Assembly: GCA_021775525.1 (NCBI GenBank)
Contig: JAJFHQ010000063.1
Location: 1 to 56,866, forward strand
Length of the DNA stretch: 56,866 nucleotides
Direction: 5' to 3'
Source of the DNA: Hyphomicrobiales bacterium
GTDB taxonomy: Bacteria; Pseudomonadota; Alphaproteobacteria; Rhizobiales; Methyloligellaceae
The translations under genes and the position numbers were made by a program. Under the pieces are notes generated by a model. The model was not told where the DNA came from and made no database searches. It saw only the letters and a list, made by a program, of their open reading frames with translations. Positions 43,779 to 51,633 of the stretch are shown in pieces (within the stretch, counting starts at the first letter, position 1; every line of letters starts with the position of its first letter).

Positions 43779-44336
43779 ATGAGTTCGCTCAAACACTGTT
43801 CTGCACTTCGCTTTGTTTTTCTGATTTTGGCAGTGACGGCGATTACCATCGGCCTTCCCGCGGCCAAGGCGCTCGCCTGTGCCTGTTGCGGCACCTACAG
43901 CGTCTCGGGCGTAGCCAGTTGGGATACGCTCAATGTCAGGTCCGGCCCCGGAACGGGCTACCAGATTACCCAGAAACTGGCTTCTGACGAAGGCTGCATC
44001 ACCAAGACCGGAGAACGGCAGGGCAACTGGGTGCGCATCAATGCCGGTGGTGGTTCGGGGTGGGTGAACCAAAAATATCTGCGATATTGGAGCGGCCCGA
44101 CAGCGACCGGCCCCGGCAATCCATGCTCGGGCTCATGGCAGGTCCAGGGCGTGGCCAGCAATGACGTGTTGAATATGCGGACTGGCCCCGGCACAAATTA
44201 CGGTATCGCCGGAATATTCCAGCCCAACGATTGCGGCATCCGGCTGAGCGGACGCCGCAGCGGCAACTGGGTCGAAGTTAATAGCGAACAATCGAGCGGC
44301 TGGGTAAACCAGAGTTATTTGCGATATGTTCGCTAG
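43779..44336 (+). CDS. Exported tandem SH3-domain protein
   Basis: This 185-residue protein has a signal peptide (residues 1-33, ending ALACAC) and two bacterial SH3 repeats: GVASWDTLNVRSGPGTGYQI...SGWVNQKYLRY and GVASNDVLNMRTGPGTNYGI...SGWVNQSYLRY. Two pairs of Cys probably form disulfides. Such domains bind cell-wall peptides. It is divergent from the SH3-propeller gene, which shares the theme. No catalytic domain is present. Confidence 0.88.
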   Translation: MSSLKHCSALRFVFLILAVTAITIGLPAAKALACACCGTYSVSGVASWDTLNVRSGPGTGYQITQKLASDEGCITKTGERQGNWVRINAGGGSGWVNQKYLRYWSGPTATGPGNPCSGSWQVQGVASNDVLNMRTGPGTNYGIAGIFQPNDCGIRLSGRRSGNWVEVNSEQSSGWVNQSYLRYVR

Positions 44337-44350
44337 CTAGAACCACGCCC

Positions 44351-45331
44351 TCACCCCCACAGCGCGGCTTCCGCCGGATGGATCAGACTGCCCTCGAAAC
44401 GCATGGGCGGTTCACGGTCTTCTGCCAGCAGAAGCGGCCCGTCTAGGTCGACGATTTGCGCGCCTTGCGCGACCAGCAGTGCAGGCGCCATGGCAAGCGA
44501 TGTGGAGAGCATGCAGCCGACCATCACACCAAAGCCCAACCGTTCCGCTTCCGATTTCAGCGCCAATGCCTCGGTCAGCCCACCGGTCTTGTCGAGCTTG
44601 ATATTAATGATGTCATAAAGCCCCTTCAGTGCCGGGAGTGACGCCCGGTCATGACAGGATTCATCGGCGCAGACCGGGACGGGACGCGCGATCTCGCCAA
44701 GTGCGGCGTCTTCCCCCACTGGCAGGGGCTGCTCGATCATCTGCACGCCGATCGCCGCCAGCTTTGGGGCAAGACTGGTATAAATTTCCGGTGTCCAGCC
44801 TTCGTTGGCGTCCACGATGATAGCTGCTTCGGGTGCGCCTGAACGCACCGCCTTGACCCTCTGCAAATCATCCGGTCCTGCGAGCTTGAGCTTGAGCAGG
44901 GGCCGGAATGCATTTTCCTGCGCGGCGGCTTGCATCTTTTCAGGTGTGTCGAGTGAAAGCGTATAGGCGGTCGTGAGGGGTTTGGGCGCGGGCAGCATCG
45001 CCATGTCCCACACGCGCTTGCCGTCGCATTTGGCGTCAAGATCCCAAAAGGCGCAATCAAGCGCATTGCGGGCCGCCCCCGGCCCAAGCGCATCCTGCAG
45101 TCTGTCGGAATCGAGTTCCGATGCCACCGCCGCCTGCAGGCCCTTGAGTTGTGCAATCACACTCTCGGGCGTCTCACCGTAACGGGCATAGGGCACACAT
45201 TCGCCCCGGCCTCGATGCTCGCCATCAACGAGTTCTGCGACCACAACGTCGGCCTCGGTCCGGCTGCCGCGCGAAATGGTAAAGGCACCGCGAACCGGCC
45301 ATGTTTCATGTGAAACCGAGAGCGCAATCAT
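44351..45331 (-). CDS. dgcA: Dipeptide epimerase / N-acetyl-D-glutamate pathway enzyme DgcA
   Basis: The 326-residue enolase-superfamily enzyme has the catalytic Lys pair in LLKLKLAG, metal ligands Asp in VDANEGW, Glu in IEQPLP and Asp in CADES, and the second-side Lys in INIKLDKTGGL. This is the Ala-Glu epimerase-like group. With DgcN it forms a conserved pair reported for D-glutamate catabolism and peptidoglycan dipeptide recycling. The ATG shares one base with the dgcN stop (TGATG), so translation is coupled; a GTG three bases upstream is an alternative. Confidence 0.9.
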   Translation of the reverse strand: MIALSVSHETWPVRGAFTISRGSRTEADVVVAELVDGEHRGRGECVPYARYGETPESVIAQLKGLQAAVASELDSDRLQDALGPGAARNALDCAFWDLDAKCDGKRVWDMAMLPAPKPLTTAYTLSLDTPEKMQAAAQENAFRPLLKLKLAGPDDLQRVKAVRSGAPEAAIIVDANEGWTPEIYTSLAPKLAAIGVQMIEQPLPVGEDAALGEIARPVPVCADESCHDRASLPALKGLYDIINIKLDKTGGLTEALALKSEAERLGFGVMVGCMLSTSLAMAPALLVAQGAQIVDLDGPLLLAEDREPPMRFEGSLIHPAEAALWG

Positions 45332-46329
45332 CACGCGAGTTCATTGATGATGGCCGTAACGCCCGTGCGCACGGGATCGACGGCGGGAAGGCCAAGACGT
45401 TTCTGCGTTTCCTCAATAAAGCCAAGAGCTTTGTCTTCATCCAGCCGAGACGTATCGATGGCGGCGCCAACGAAACGAACATTCGGGTTGGTCAGGGACG
45501 CCACCTTCAGATTGGCCTCCATGCACTCTTCAAACTCCGGCAGCGGGAAATGCGGCAGCCCGCGCATATGGGTGCGCGTGGGTTCGTGACACAGCACGAG
45601 AAGGTCAGGCTGCGAGCCGTGCAGCAAGCCGGTCGAGACACCCGCGTAGGAGGCATGGAACAGCGATCCTTGCCCTTCAATGATGTCCCAATGATCGGGT
45701 TCGTTGGCGGGCGCTATCACTTCCACCGTGCCCGAAATAAAATCGGCCACCACCGCATCTACCGACACGCCCTCCCCGGCAATCAGGATTCCGGTCTGGC
45801 CCGTGGCGCGAAATGTCGCCTTCATACCCTGTTTCTGCATCTCACGTTCGATAGCCAGGGCCGTATACATCTTGCCGCAGGAACAGTCCGTGCCGACCGG
45901 TAGCAGCCTTTTGCCGGTCCGTTTATCGCCGGTAGCCACCGGATAGGTCCCGCTCGGATGGCGCACATCGAAAATGCTGCGTCCCAGCCTGTCTGCGGCT
46001 TCCTTCAGCTCTGGAATATCCGCCAGGCGGTTGTGAAGCCCGGCCGCCAGGTCTAGCCCGGCCTCAAGCGCCTCCAGGAGGACTGCGATCCAGGCTTGTG
46101 AAACAAGGCCACCCCGGTTGGCGACGCCCGCGACCAGGGTCTTTGCCCCGGCCCTGCAGGCGTCCTCGATGGTGACATCATCAAGTCCGGTATCGGCATT
46201 GCAGCCGTCCATGCGCAACTGCCCGACGCAATCTCCTTCGCGCCAATCCTTGACCCCTTGAGCCGTCTTTGCGGCCAACTGGTCCGCCGCATCACCAAGA
46301 AACAGCAGATATGGTTTGGAAATTTTCAT
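45331..46329 (-). CDS. dgcN: DUF1611 N-acetyltransferase DgcN
   Basis: This 332-residue protein matches the DUF1611 family, with P-loop-like GTDCSCGKMYTALAIEREMQ, GQTGILIAGEGVSVDAVVAD and LLVLCHEPTRTHMRGLPHFP. DgcN has been described as a D-glutamate N-acetyltransferase that works with the epimerase DgcA. Here dgcN is directly upstream of dgcA and coupled to it. Assignment rests on family and synteny, not on a visible substrate site. Confidence 0.88.
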   Translation of the reverse strand: MKISKPYLLFLGDAADQLAAKTAQGVKDWREGDCVGQLRMDGCNADTGLDDVTIEDACRAGAKTLVAGVANRGGLVSQAWIAVLLEALEAGLDLAAGLHNRLADIPELKEAADRLGRSIFDVRHPSGTYPVATGDKRTGKRLLPVGTDCSCGKMYTALAIEREMQKQGMKATFRATGQTGILIAGEGVSVDAVVADFISGTVEVIAPANEPDHWDIIEGQGSLFHASYAGVSTGLLHGSQPDLLVLCHEPTRTHMRGLPHFPLPEFEECMEANLKVASLTNPNVRFVGAAIDTSRLDEDKALGFIEETQKRLGLPAVDPVRTGVTAIINELA

Positions 46330-46391
46330 CTGGCCCCCGCATTAATTTGAAATCCGGCGTTGGATTTCTCAACAGGAGAGAACAATACCTG

Positions 46392-46739
46392 CTAGAGAAT
46401 TTCCAGCACATTCTCCAGCGGACGGCCCACGGCTGCCTTGTCTCCATTCACGACAATGGGACGTTCGATCAGAATGGGATTGCCCACCATGGCCGTGATC
46501 AGTGCCGTATCGGACAGGGCCGTGTCAGCAAGTTCCAGCTGCTTGTAGATTTTCTCACCCTTGCGCAATACGTCACGCGGGCCGAGGTCAAGCTTCAGCA
46601 GAATTTCCATGAATTCCTCTGCTGTTGGCGGGGTCTCGATATAGTCGATGATTTTCGGTTCGATGTTTTTCTCGCGCAGCATGTTCAATGTCGCGCGCGA
46701 TTTGGAACAGCGAGGGTTGTGCAGGATGGTGACGGTCAT
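46392..46739 (-). CDS. arsC: ArsC-family reductase
   Basis: The 115-residue protein starts MTVTILHNPRCSKSRATLNM, holding the catalytic Cys in the C-x-x-S-R context of glutaredoxin-coupled arsenate reductases, and ends NPILIERPIVVNGDKAAVGR followed by PLENVLEIL, the typical ArsC tail with the substrate-binding Arg pair. It reduces arsenate to arsenite in the cytoplasm. No arsB or arsR lies nearby; it follows pyrD by 16 bp and is likely co-transcribed, a common arrangement, so YffB/ArsC-like housekeeping redox use is also possible. An upstream in-frame start at 46829 would overlap pyrD. Confidence 0.9.
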   Translation of the reverse strand: MTVTILHNPRCSKSRATLNMLREKNIEPKIIDYIETPPTAEEFMEILLKLDLGPRDVLRKGEKIYKQLELADTALSDTALITAMVGNPILIERPIVVNGDKAAVGRPLENVLEIL

Positions 46740-46755
46740 ATCTTTGACTTTCCAT

Positions 46756-47841
46756 TCATGTTTTCGCGGCCCAGTCTTCTGACTTCGAGCCGACAATTTC
46801 CGTAATCGATTTCGCTCCGGCGCGCTCAACCCCGTTCACCAACGCTGTCTTGATACGGCCAATCAGACCTGGACCTTCATAAACAAGCCCGGTGTAAAGC
46901 TGGATGAGCGACGCCCCGGCTTCGATCTTGCCAAGCGCGGTTTCACCTGAATGGATGCCACCAACGCCGATGAGCGGTATCTGACCCTTGGTGTGCACAT
47001 ACACCTTGGCCAGCAGCGCTGTCGAGCGCTCATACAAGGGCGCACCGGACAATCCACCGGCTTCGTTAACATGTGTACGTGTTTTTAGGCCCTCACGATC
47101 AAGCGTGGTGTTTGAGATGATGAGCCCATCCACGCCATGCGCCAAGATCTGTTCGCATATCGGTGCGATGTCATCGTTGGCGATATCGGGCGACAGCTTC
47201 ACCGCGATGGGGCGCTTCGGCACGTCGTTTGAGGTCAGCTCCGTGCGCTTCGCCATCAGCTTCGACAGCAAACTGTCCAGCTCTTTGGGTGCCTGCAAAT
47301 CCCGCAGGCCCGGCGTGTTGGGCGAGGAAATATTGACTGTGAAATAGTCGGCCACTCCCGAGAGCGCCTCCAGCCCCGCAACATAGTCGGCTTCGCGGTC
47401 CGGGCTGTCCTTGTTGGCACCGATATTCACACCCACGACACCGCTTCGCTCACGCCGCTTCAACCGCGTCAAGGCCGCCTCATGCCCGTCATTGTTGAAG
47501 CCCAGGCGGTTGATCATCGCACCATCTAGTGACAGCCGGAACACGCGCGGTGACGGGTTGCCGTTCTGTGGGCGCGGGGTCAGTGTCCCCACTTCCGCAA
47601 AACCGAAACCGCTGGCCAGCACGGCGGCAGGCACGCGGGCGTCTTTGTCGAATCCGGCCGCTATGCCGATCGGGTTCGGAAACTCGAGCACGCCGATCTT
47701 CTGTGCCAGGCGCGGATCTTCTGCGGTGCACTGGCGCGGATAGAGCCCCGCCTCCATAGCACGCAGAGTTATCTCATGCGCTCGTTCAGGGTCGAGCGTG
47801 CGCAGGAACGGCATTGCAATGTCTGTAAGCCCTGAAATCAT
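46756..47841 (-). CDS. pyrD: Dihydroorotate dehydrogenase (quinone), class 2
   Basis: The 361-residue FMN enzyme oxidises dihydroorotate to orotate in pyrimidine synthesis, passing electrons to quinone at the inner membrane. Class 2 features include the N-terminal helical extension (MPFLRTLDPERAHEITLRAM), NPIGIAAGFDKDARVP, INRLGFNNDGHEAAL, FTVNISSPNTPGLRDLQ with catalytic Ser, and IPLIGVGGIHSGETAL. The ATG overlaps the DUF952 stop (ATGA). Confidence 0.97.
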   Translation of the reverse strand: MISGLTDIAMPFLRTLDPERAHEITLRAMEAGLYPRQCTAEDPRLAQKIGVLEFPNPIGIAAGFDKDARVPAAVLASGFGFAEVGTLTPRPQNGNPSPRVFRLSLDGAMINRLGFNNDGHEAALTRLKRRERSGVVGVNIGANKDSPDREADYVAGLEALSGVADYFTVNISSPNTPGLRDLQAPKELDSLLSKLMAKRTELTSNDVPKRPIAVKLSPDIANDDIAPICEQILAHGVDGLIISNTTLDREGLKTRTHVNEAGGLSGAPLYERSTALLAKVYVHTKGQIPLIGVGGIHSGETALGKIEAGASLIQLYTGLVYEGPGLIGRIKTALVNGVERAGAKSITEIVGSKSEDWAAKT

Positions 47842-48188
47842 GACATGACACTTTCGGGAAAGACATGTACTCCGTCAGGACCGAGCGGCAATGCCTCGCT
47901 CAAGCTTACCGCCTCCATGGGCAAGGGACCATAGAGATGCGGGAACAGCGCTCCGCCCCGCGAGGGCTCCCATTTGAGTGCATCACCAAGACGCACTGCA
48001 TCCACGGCCACCAGCATCAGATCGTCCTGCCCGGCGAAATGTTTCGCCGCCGTTTCCACCACCTGCGCCGCGGTGGAAAAATGGATATAGCCATCCAGTT
48101 CATCGACCGGCGCTCCCCGGAACACGCCCACCTCAACCGCCTGCTGCCAGGCATCTCGCGGGGAAATTTTGTAAATAATCTCGGTCAT
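47838..48188 (-). CDS. DUF952 domain-containing protein
   Basis: The 116-residue protein starts MTEIIYKISPRDAWQQAVEV and has DGYIHFSTAAQVVETAAKHF, LKWEPSRGGALFPHLYGPLP, the hallmarks of DUF952 (a glutathione S-transferase C-like or ADP-ribosyl-fold small family of unknown activity). The ATG at 48188 is chosen by family match. It overlaps pyrD by four bases, so it heads the DUF952-pyrD-arsC unit. Confidence 0.9.
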   Translation of the reverse strand: MTEIIYKISPRDAWQQAVEVGVFRGAPVDELDGYIHFSTAAQVVETAAKHFAGQDDLMLVAVDAVRLGDALKWEPSRGGALFPHLYGPLPMEAVSLSEALPLGPDGVHVFPESVMS

Positions 48189-48255
48189 GGCGCCTGCATC
48201 CGGTAGCACAGCCTAGGTCATGCAACAGCTGAACAGATTGGGCAACTTTGAATGC

Positions 48256-48284
48256 GTGACATTTAAGGTCTATATTCCTATGAT
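48256..48284 (+). promoter_or_regulatory. Sigma-70-type promoter of the S24 regulator gene
   Basis: A -35 box GTGACA (48256-48261) and -10 box TATGAT (48279-48284), each one mismatch from consensus, are separated by exactly 17 bp. The regulator ATG lies 55 bp after the -10 box. The spacer and flank are AT-rich, with related TTTAAGG and AAGGTTTAAA tracts that may form an operator. Confidence 0.65.
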
Positions 48285-48338
48285 AAGGTTTAAATTCCGA
48301 TTCGAGTGAGGCCACGCTATCAATCGCTCGGTAGAGAT

Positions 48339-48980
48339 ATGAGACTTACACATCATCAGGTCTGGTCTGCAATCGACGCCCTTGCAACCCGATACGGCTT
48401 TTCGCCTTCGGGTCTGGCAAAGAGCGCGGGGCTCGATCCAACCACATTTAACCGCTCCAAGCGTGTAACGCCTGAAGGGCGCGAGCGCTGGCCAAGCACC
48501 GAAAGCCTGTCCAAGATTCTCGACGCCACCGGGGCGGATCTCGATGAACTCATGGCACTGGTACGCAATGCGGGCAAGGACCGGTACGAACCGGCCAGCC
48601 CGATCCCACTTATCGGCTTTGCCCAGGCGGGCGCCGGAGGCTTTTTCGACGATGGCGGTTTTCCTGTTGGCGGCGGCTGGGAGCAAATCCGGTTCCCCGA
48701 AGTGAAGGACGAAAACGCGTATGCGCTTGAGGTCTCGGGCGACAGTATGCTCCCCCTTTACAGGGAGGGGGATATCATTGTGGTGTCGCCGAATTCCGGG
48801 GTGCGCCGAGGCGACCGAGTTGTGGTGCGCACGCTCGATGGTGAAGTGCTGGCCAAGGTACTCATCCGACGCACCGCCAAGACGGTGGAGCTGGAATCTC
48901 TGAACAAGGAGCATTCCCCGCTGGTGCTGCCTCTCAACCGCATCGAATGGATGGCGCGTATCATCTGGGCATCACAGTAG
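48339..48980 (+). CDS. HTH / peptidase S24 self-cleaving regulator (LexA/CI-like)
   Basis: The 213-residue protein joins an N-terminal helix-turn-helix DNA-binding domain (about residues 1-80; GFSPSGLAKSAGLDPTTFNR) to a LexA/CI-type S24 domain. The Ser-Lys dyad is Ser136 in VSGDSMLPLYREGD and Lys173 in GEVLAKVLIRR; Ala97-Gly98 in AQAGAGGFF is the probable self-cleavage bond. Such proteins repress genes until cleaved after DNA damage, or act as stable regulators. No phage gene lies nearby. The ATG at 48339 is preceded by GGTAGAG; an upstream frame to 48306 is less likely given the promoter spacing. Confidence 0.88.
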   Translation: MRLTHHQVWSAIDALATRYGFSPSGLAKSAGLDPTTFNRSKRVTPEGRERWPSTESLSKILDATGADLDELMALVRNAGKDRYEPASPIPLIGFAQAGAGGFFDDGGFPVGGGWEQIRFPEVKDENAYALEVSGDSMLPLYREGDIIVVSPNSGVRRGDRVVVRTLDGEVLAKVLIRRTAKTVELESLNKEHSPLVLPLNRIEWMARIIWASQ

Positions 48981-49037
48981 TAAGCGTCACTCACGACTTT
49001 CCCGCTTCGTGGACCAGCGTGCCTCCGCTCATTCTGG

Positions 49038-49784
49038 TTAGAGAATGAAGGGCCTGAGTGCGAGCCATGCGCCAAGGAGCAGCAGGGCGAAAAAGAAGAC
49101 CTGCCGGAAGCCTTCTTCGGACATTCGCTTGCGCACCCATGCTCCGAGCATCATACCTGCCGTTGCGGGAACAAGTGCCCCGGCTGACAACAGGCCGAGG
49201 TCCGTTGGCAGCAACGAGTGGCTGACCAGTGCCAGGCCAAGTACCAGGGTGGATACGGAAAAGGATATGCCCATAGCCTGGACAAGTTCGTTCCGGTTCA
49301 GCTGAAGCGCTTGCATGTAAAGCACGGCCGGCATGACGAACGAGCCCGTAAGACCGGTAACAATGCCCGTGGTCGCACCAATGAACGGTGACATCCAGCG
49401 CTCATGACGGCCAGGCGCCGGGACAGTGATGCGCGCCAAGGCAAGCCCAGCGTAAATAAAAATCATGACTCCGAGAATGGCAGCCATTTTCAGGGAATCT
49501 GCCCGTGCCAGAATACCTGCGCCAAACCATATAGCGGGACATGCCGCAAGCAACAGCGGCCAGAGCCTTTTCACCATAGCGGTGAAATGCCCGCCTGCGA
49601 GCCCCTGCCAGACATTGGTGACGAATGAGGGGATGAGCATAAGCGCCATCGCCTCCTTGAGGCCCAACGCGATGGCCAGCAGCGCCAACGATACCGTGGG
49701 CAGCCCCATGCCGATAACACCCTTGACGAAACCGGCAAGAACAAAGGCGGCCGCCACGATAGCTATTGTCTCAATATCCCCCAT
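49038..49784 (-). CDS. TauE/SafE family permease
   Basis: This 248-residue inner-membrane protein has about eight TM helices with the family signatures VLAGFVKGVIGMGLPTVSLA and FIGATTGIVTGLTGSFVMPA. It is a different subgroup from the TauE/SafE protein at 37547 and has no TIGR02186 partner. Its anion substrate is unknown. The ATG at 49784 directly precedes the first helix. It is convergent with the S24 regulator. Confidence 0.9.
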   Translation of the reverse strand: MGDIETIAIVAAAFVLAGFVKGVIGMGLPTVSLALLAIALGLKEAMALMLIPSFVTNVWQGLAGGHFTAMVKRLWPLLLAACPAIWFGAGILARADSLKMAAILGVMIFIYAGLALARITVPAPGRHERWMSPFIGATTGIVTGLTGSFVMPAVLYMQALQLNRNELVQAMGISFSVSTLVLGLALVSHSLLPTDLGLLSAGALVPATAGMMLGAWVRKRMSEEGFRQVFFFALLLLGAWLALRPFIL

Positions 49785-49896
49785 GGGGGCGAGTGAGCGC
49801 GGGAACCTGCACCAAGTCAAGCGGCTTGGTGCCGAAATATGCGTGTGATTGAGTCATGCTCTCGCGCTCAAATAACAGTCAGCCGATAGCGCAAAT

Positions 49897-49929
49897 AAAA
49901 AACCGCCGGGGCATAAACCCCGACGGTTT
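49897..49929 (-). terminator. Rho-independent terminator of cspA-like gene
   Basis: On the minus strand, AAACCGTCGGGG and CCCCGGCGGTTT pair with one mismatch around a 6-nt loop, followed by a T run. It begins 25 bp after the cold-shock gene stop. Confidence 0.88.
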
Positions 49930-49953
49930 CAATTTCAAAATTCTTGTATCGAG

Positions 49954-50169
49954 CTAGGAAGCGATCTGGATGTTCGTCGCCTGCTTGCCACGGCCGCGCG
50001 GGTCGTCCTCGATGTCGAAGGTAACCTTGTCGCCTTCGTCGATGCTCGGAACGCCGGCGCGCTCAAGCGCGGTCACATGGACGAAAACGTCCTTGGATCC
50101 GTCTTCAGGTGTAATGAAGCCGAAGCCGCGCGAGTGATTGAAGAATTTTACAACACCATTGGTTGACAT
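49954..50169 (-). CDS. Cold-shock DNA/RNA-binding protein (CspA family)
   Basis: This 71-residue OB-fold protein begins [20 protein letters not shown] with RNP1 (RGFGFI) and has RNP2 as DVFVHVTAL. It binds single-stranded nucleic acid and acts as an RNA chaperone. The ATG at 50169 is chosen by family fit, with AAGGA upstream. The next gene on this strand starts 317 bp away, so a long 5' leader is possible, as in cold-regulated csp genes; no specific element was recognised in 50170-50485. A strong terminator follows. Confidence 0.96.
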   Translation of the reverse strand: MSTNGVVKFFNHSRGFGFITPEDGSKDVFVHVTALERAGVPSIDEGDKVTFDIEDDPRGRGKQATNIQIAS

Positions 50170-50485
50170 AGGGGATATTCCTTTCCCGTCAGTTTGTATT
50201 GGATAGTGGGGAGCGCGCCGCGCCATTTCGCGCAACGTGCTGCAGAGGTCTCTCAGATGTCGGGAAAGTGCGGCAGTCCATGATCGGTAGTCGTCTAACC
50301 TGATAGCTTGAGAGGGCGCGTCTATCCAATTTCTCGACGCGCCGGTGGGTCACATATGGGATGCCCACGCCAGAAGTGCAAGTAAAAACAATTACACAGC
50401 AAGATTATGGTTGCCGGAAAGTGATGCTCAAACGCAACAGAATCCCCCGGCACACCATATCTGGCTGTCACTCCAGCAACGGCAC

Positions 50486-50881
50486 CTATTTCTTGCGTTT
50501 GGAGAATTCCGTCTGGCCTCCGCTGGCAAGAGTCTTGGCCTGCCGGACCCAGTTCTCGCGCTTGATGCGCCCCTTGAAGTTGAGCGCGTCGTCGGCCTTG
50601 TTGATATCCGCGGCCTTCCAGTTGGCGATCTGCCGGTAAGTGGTAACGCCCATTTTGTGCAGCTTTTTCTCGATCCCCGGTCCAACGCCGGATATCTTTT
50701 TCAGATCATCTTTCTTCTTGGCCGCAGTCTTGCGTTTGGCCGGAGCCTTCTTGGCCGCCGATTTACGCTTCGGCTTTGGCGCCTCCTTGGCAATCTTCAC
50801 GCCCGAGCCACTTGCGATATAGCCAAACACGATGCCGAGCAGCAGCATCACGATGGCGCCTAGAATCATTATAGATGTCAT
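50486..50881 (-). CDS. Membrane-anchored helix-hairpin-helix protein with histone H1-like linker
   Basis: The 131-residue protein has one N-terminal TM helix (MILGAIVMLLLGIVFGYIAS), a Lys/Ala/Pro-rich linker reminiscent of bacterial histone H1-like tails (KPKRKSAAKKAPAKRKTAAK), and a C-terminal domain with DDLKKISGVGPGIEKKLHKM, a helix-hairpin-helix DNA-binding motif. This C-terminal domain is seen in NuoE extensions and small nuclease-like proteins. The combination predicts a DNA- or RNA-contacting protein at the inner membrane, but this is inference. No enzymatic residues are visible. Confidence 0.8.
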   Translation of the reverse strand: MTSIMILGAIVMLLLGIVFGYIASGSGVKIAKEAPKPKRKSAAKKAPAKRKTAAKKKDDLKKISGVGPGIEKKLHKMGVTTYRQIANWKAADINKADDALNFKGRIKRENWVRQAKTLASGGQTEFSKRKK

Positions 50882-50950
50882 GTCCTCAAACCTCTTGAAA
50901 TCCTGAACATTTACCCGTGCGCGGACCGCCTCGGCCCGCCCGCACGATGC

Positions 50951-51031
50951 TTAGGCCGTGCCGCATTTAAGACCGATGAAAAAACCGATCATCAGCGCCA
51001 CAAACCATATCAATACACCCATGATTGTCAT
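50951..51031 (-). CDS. 26-residue single-TM small protein
   Basis: A short frame encodes MTIMGVLIWFVALMIGFFIG followed by LKCGTA. It is nearly all one hydrophobic helix. GGAG lies about 8 nt before the ATG. It lies on the same strand as the HhH membrane protein, 70 bp upstream, and may be expressed with it. Too short for most gene finders. It has no known homologue that I recognise. Confidence 0.5.
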   Translation of the reverse strand: MTIMGVLIWFVALMIGFFIGLKCGTA

Positions 51032-51292
51032 GTCGAACTCCTTATCCTGGATGGTGCAGATCTGGCGGATACGCACAACTGCCGCCCCGATTCTGTTCTC
51101 ACATCTAGCACAACCACCAAACCATCACAGCCCCCATGTGGAAACAGTGGATAGTGGGGATAAGTCGCCTGATTTCCTGCTTCCAGAGGTACGGCCTGTC
51201 ACACTGTAACTCCGGTCTGGCTCTTGGTGTGCCGGGCGCGTACCTGCTCCCGGCCAGCCATTGGACCAGCCCTTTGAACGGGGGAGCAGGAT

Positions 51293-51607
51293 ATGATGAG
51301 AATTTTTAAGAGCTTCGCAGCGGTTACCTTTGGTCTGGCTTTTGTCTTGGCGGTGTCTGCAGGCGAAAGTTTTGCCGGCAGCGGCATGACCTGTGCCAAA
51401 CGCGAAACCGTGGCGACCGGCTCATCTGTGATTCACAAACGGCTCGCCAAGATCGACGCCGAGATGGCCTGGGAGCTCAAGGTAGTCAAGAAATACGGGC
51501 TCCTGTGGTACAGCTGGTGGGCGGCTGACAATAACCGCTTCATCTGCAAGGTACGTGGTCCTCGCACGATCTGCACAGCGCGCGGCAAGCCCTGCCGTCT
51601 GCTGTAA
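51293..51607 (+). CDS. Exported Cys-containing protein of unknown function
   Basis: This 104-residue protein has a Sec signal peptide (residues 1-28, ending ESFAG) and a mature part with four Cys (MTCAKR, RFICKV, TICTARGKPCRLL) and a Trp-rich centre (YGLLWYSWWAADNNRF). It is probably a small disulfide-bonded periplasmic protein. A GGGAG element lies about 8 nt before the first of two ATGs. No family is recognised. Confidence 0.7.
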   Translation: MMRIFKSFAAVTFGLAFVLAVSAGESFAGSGMTCAKRETVATGSSVIHKRLAKIDAEMAWELKVVKKYGLLWYSWWAADNNRFICKVRGPRTICTARGKPCRLL

Positions 51608-51633
51608 GACCACATCCAATTTGTCGCCCTGCC

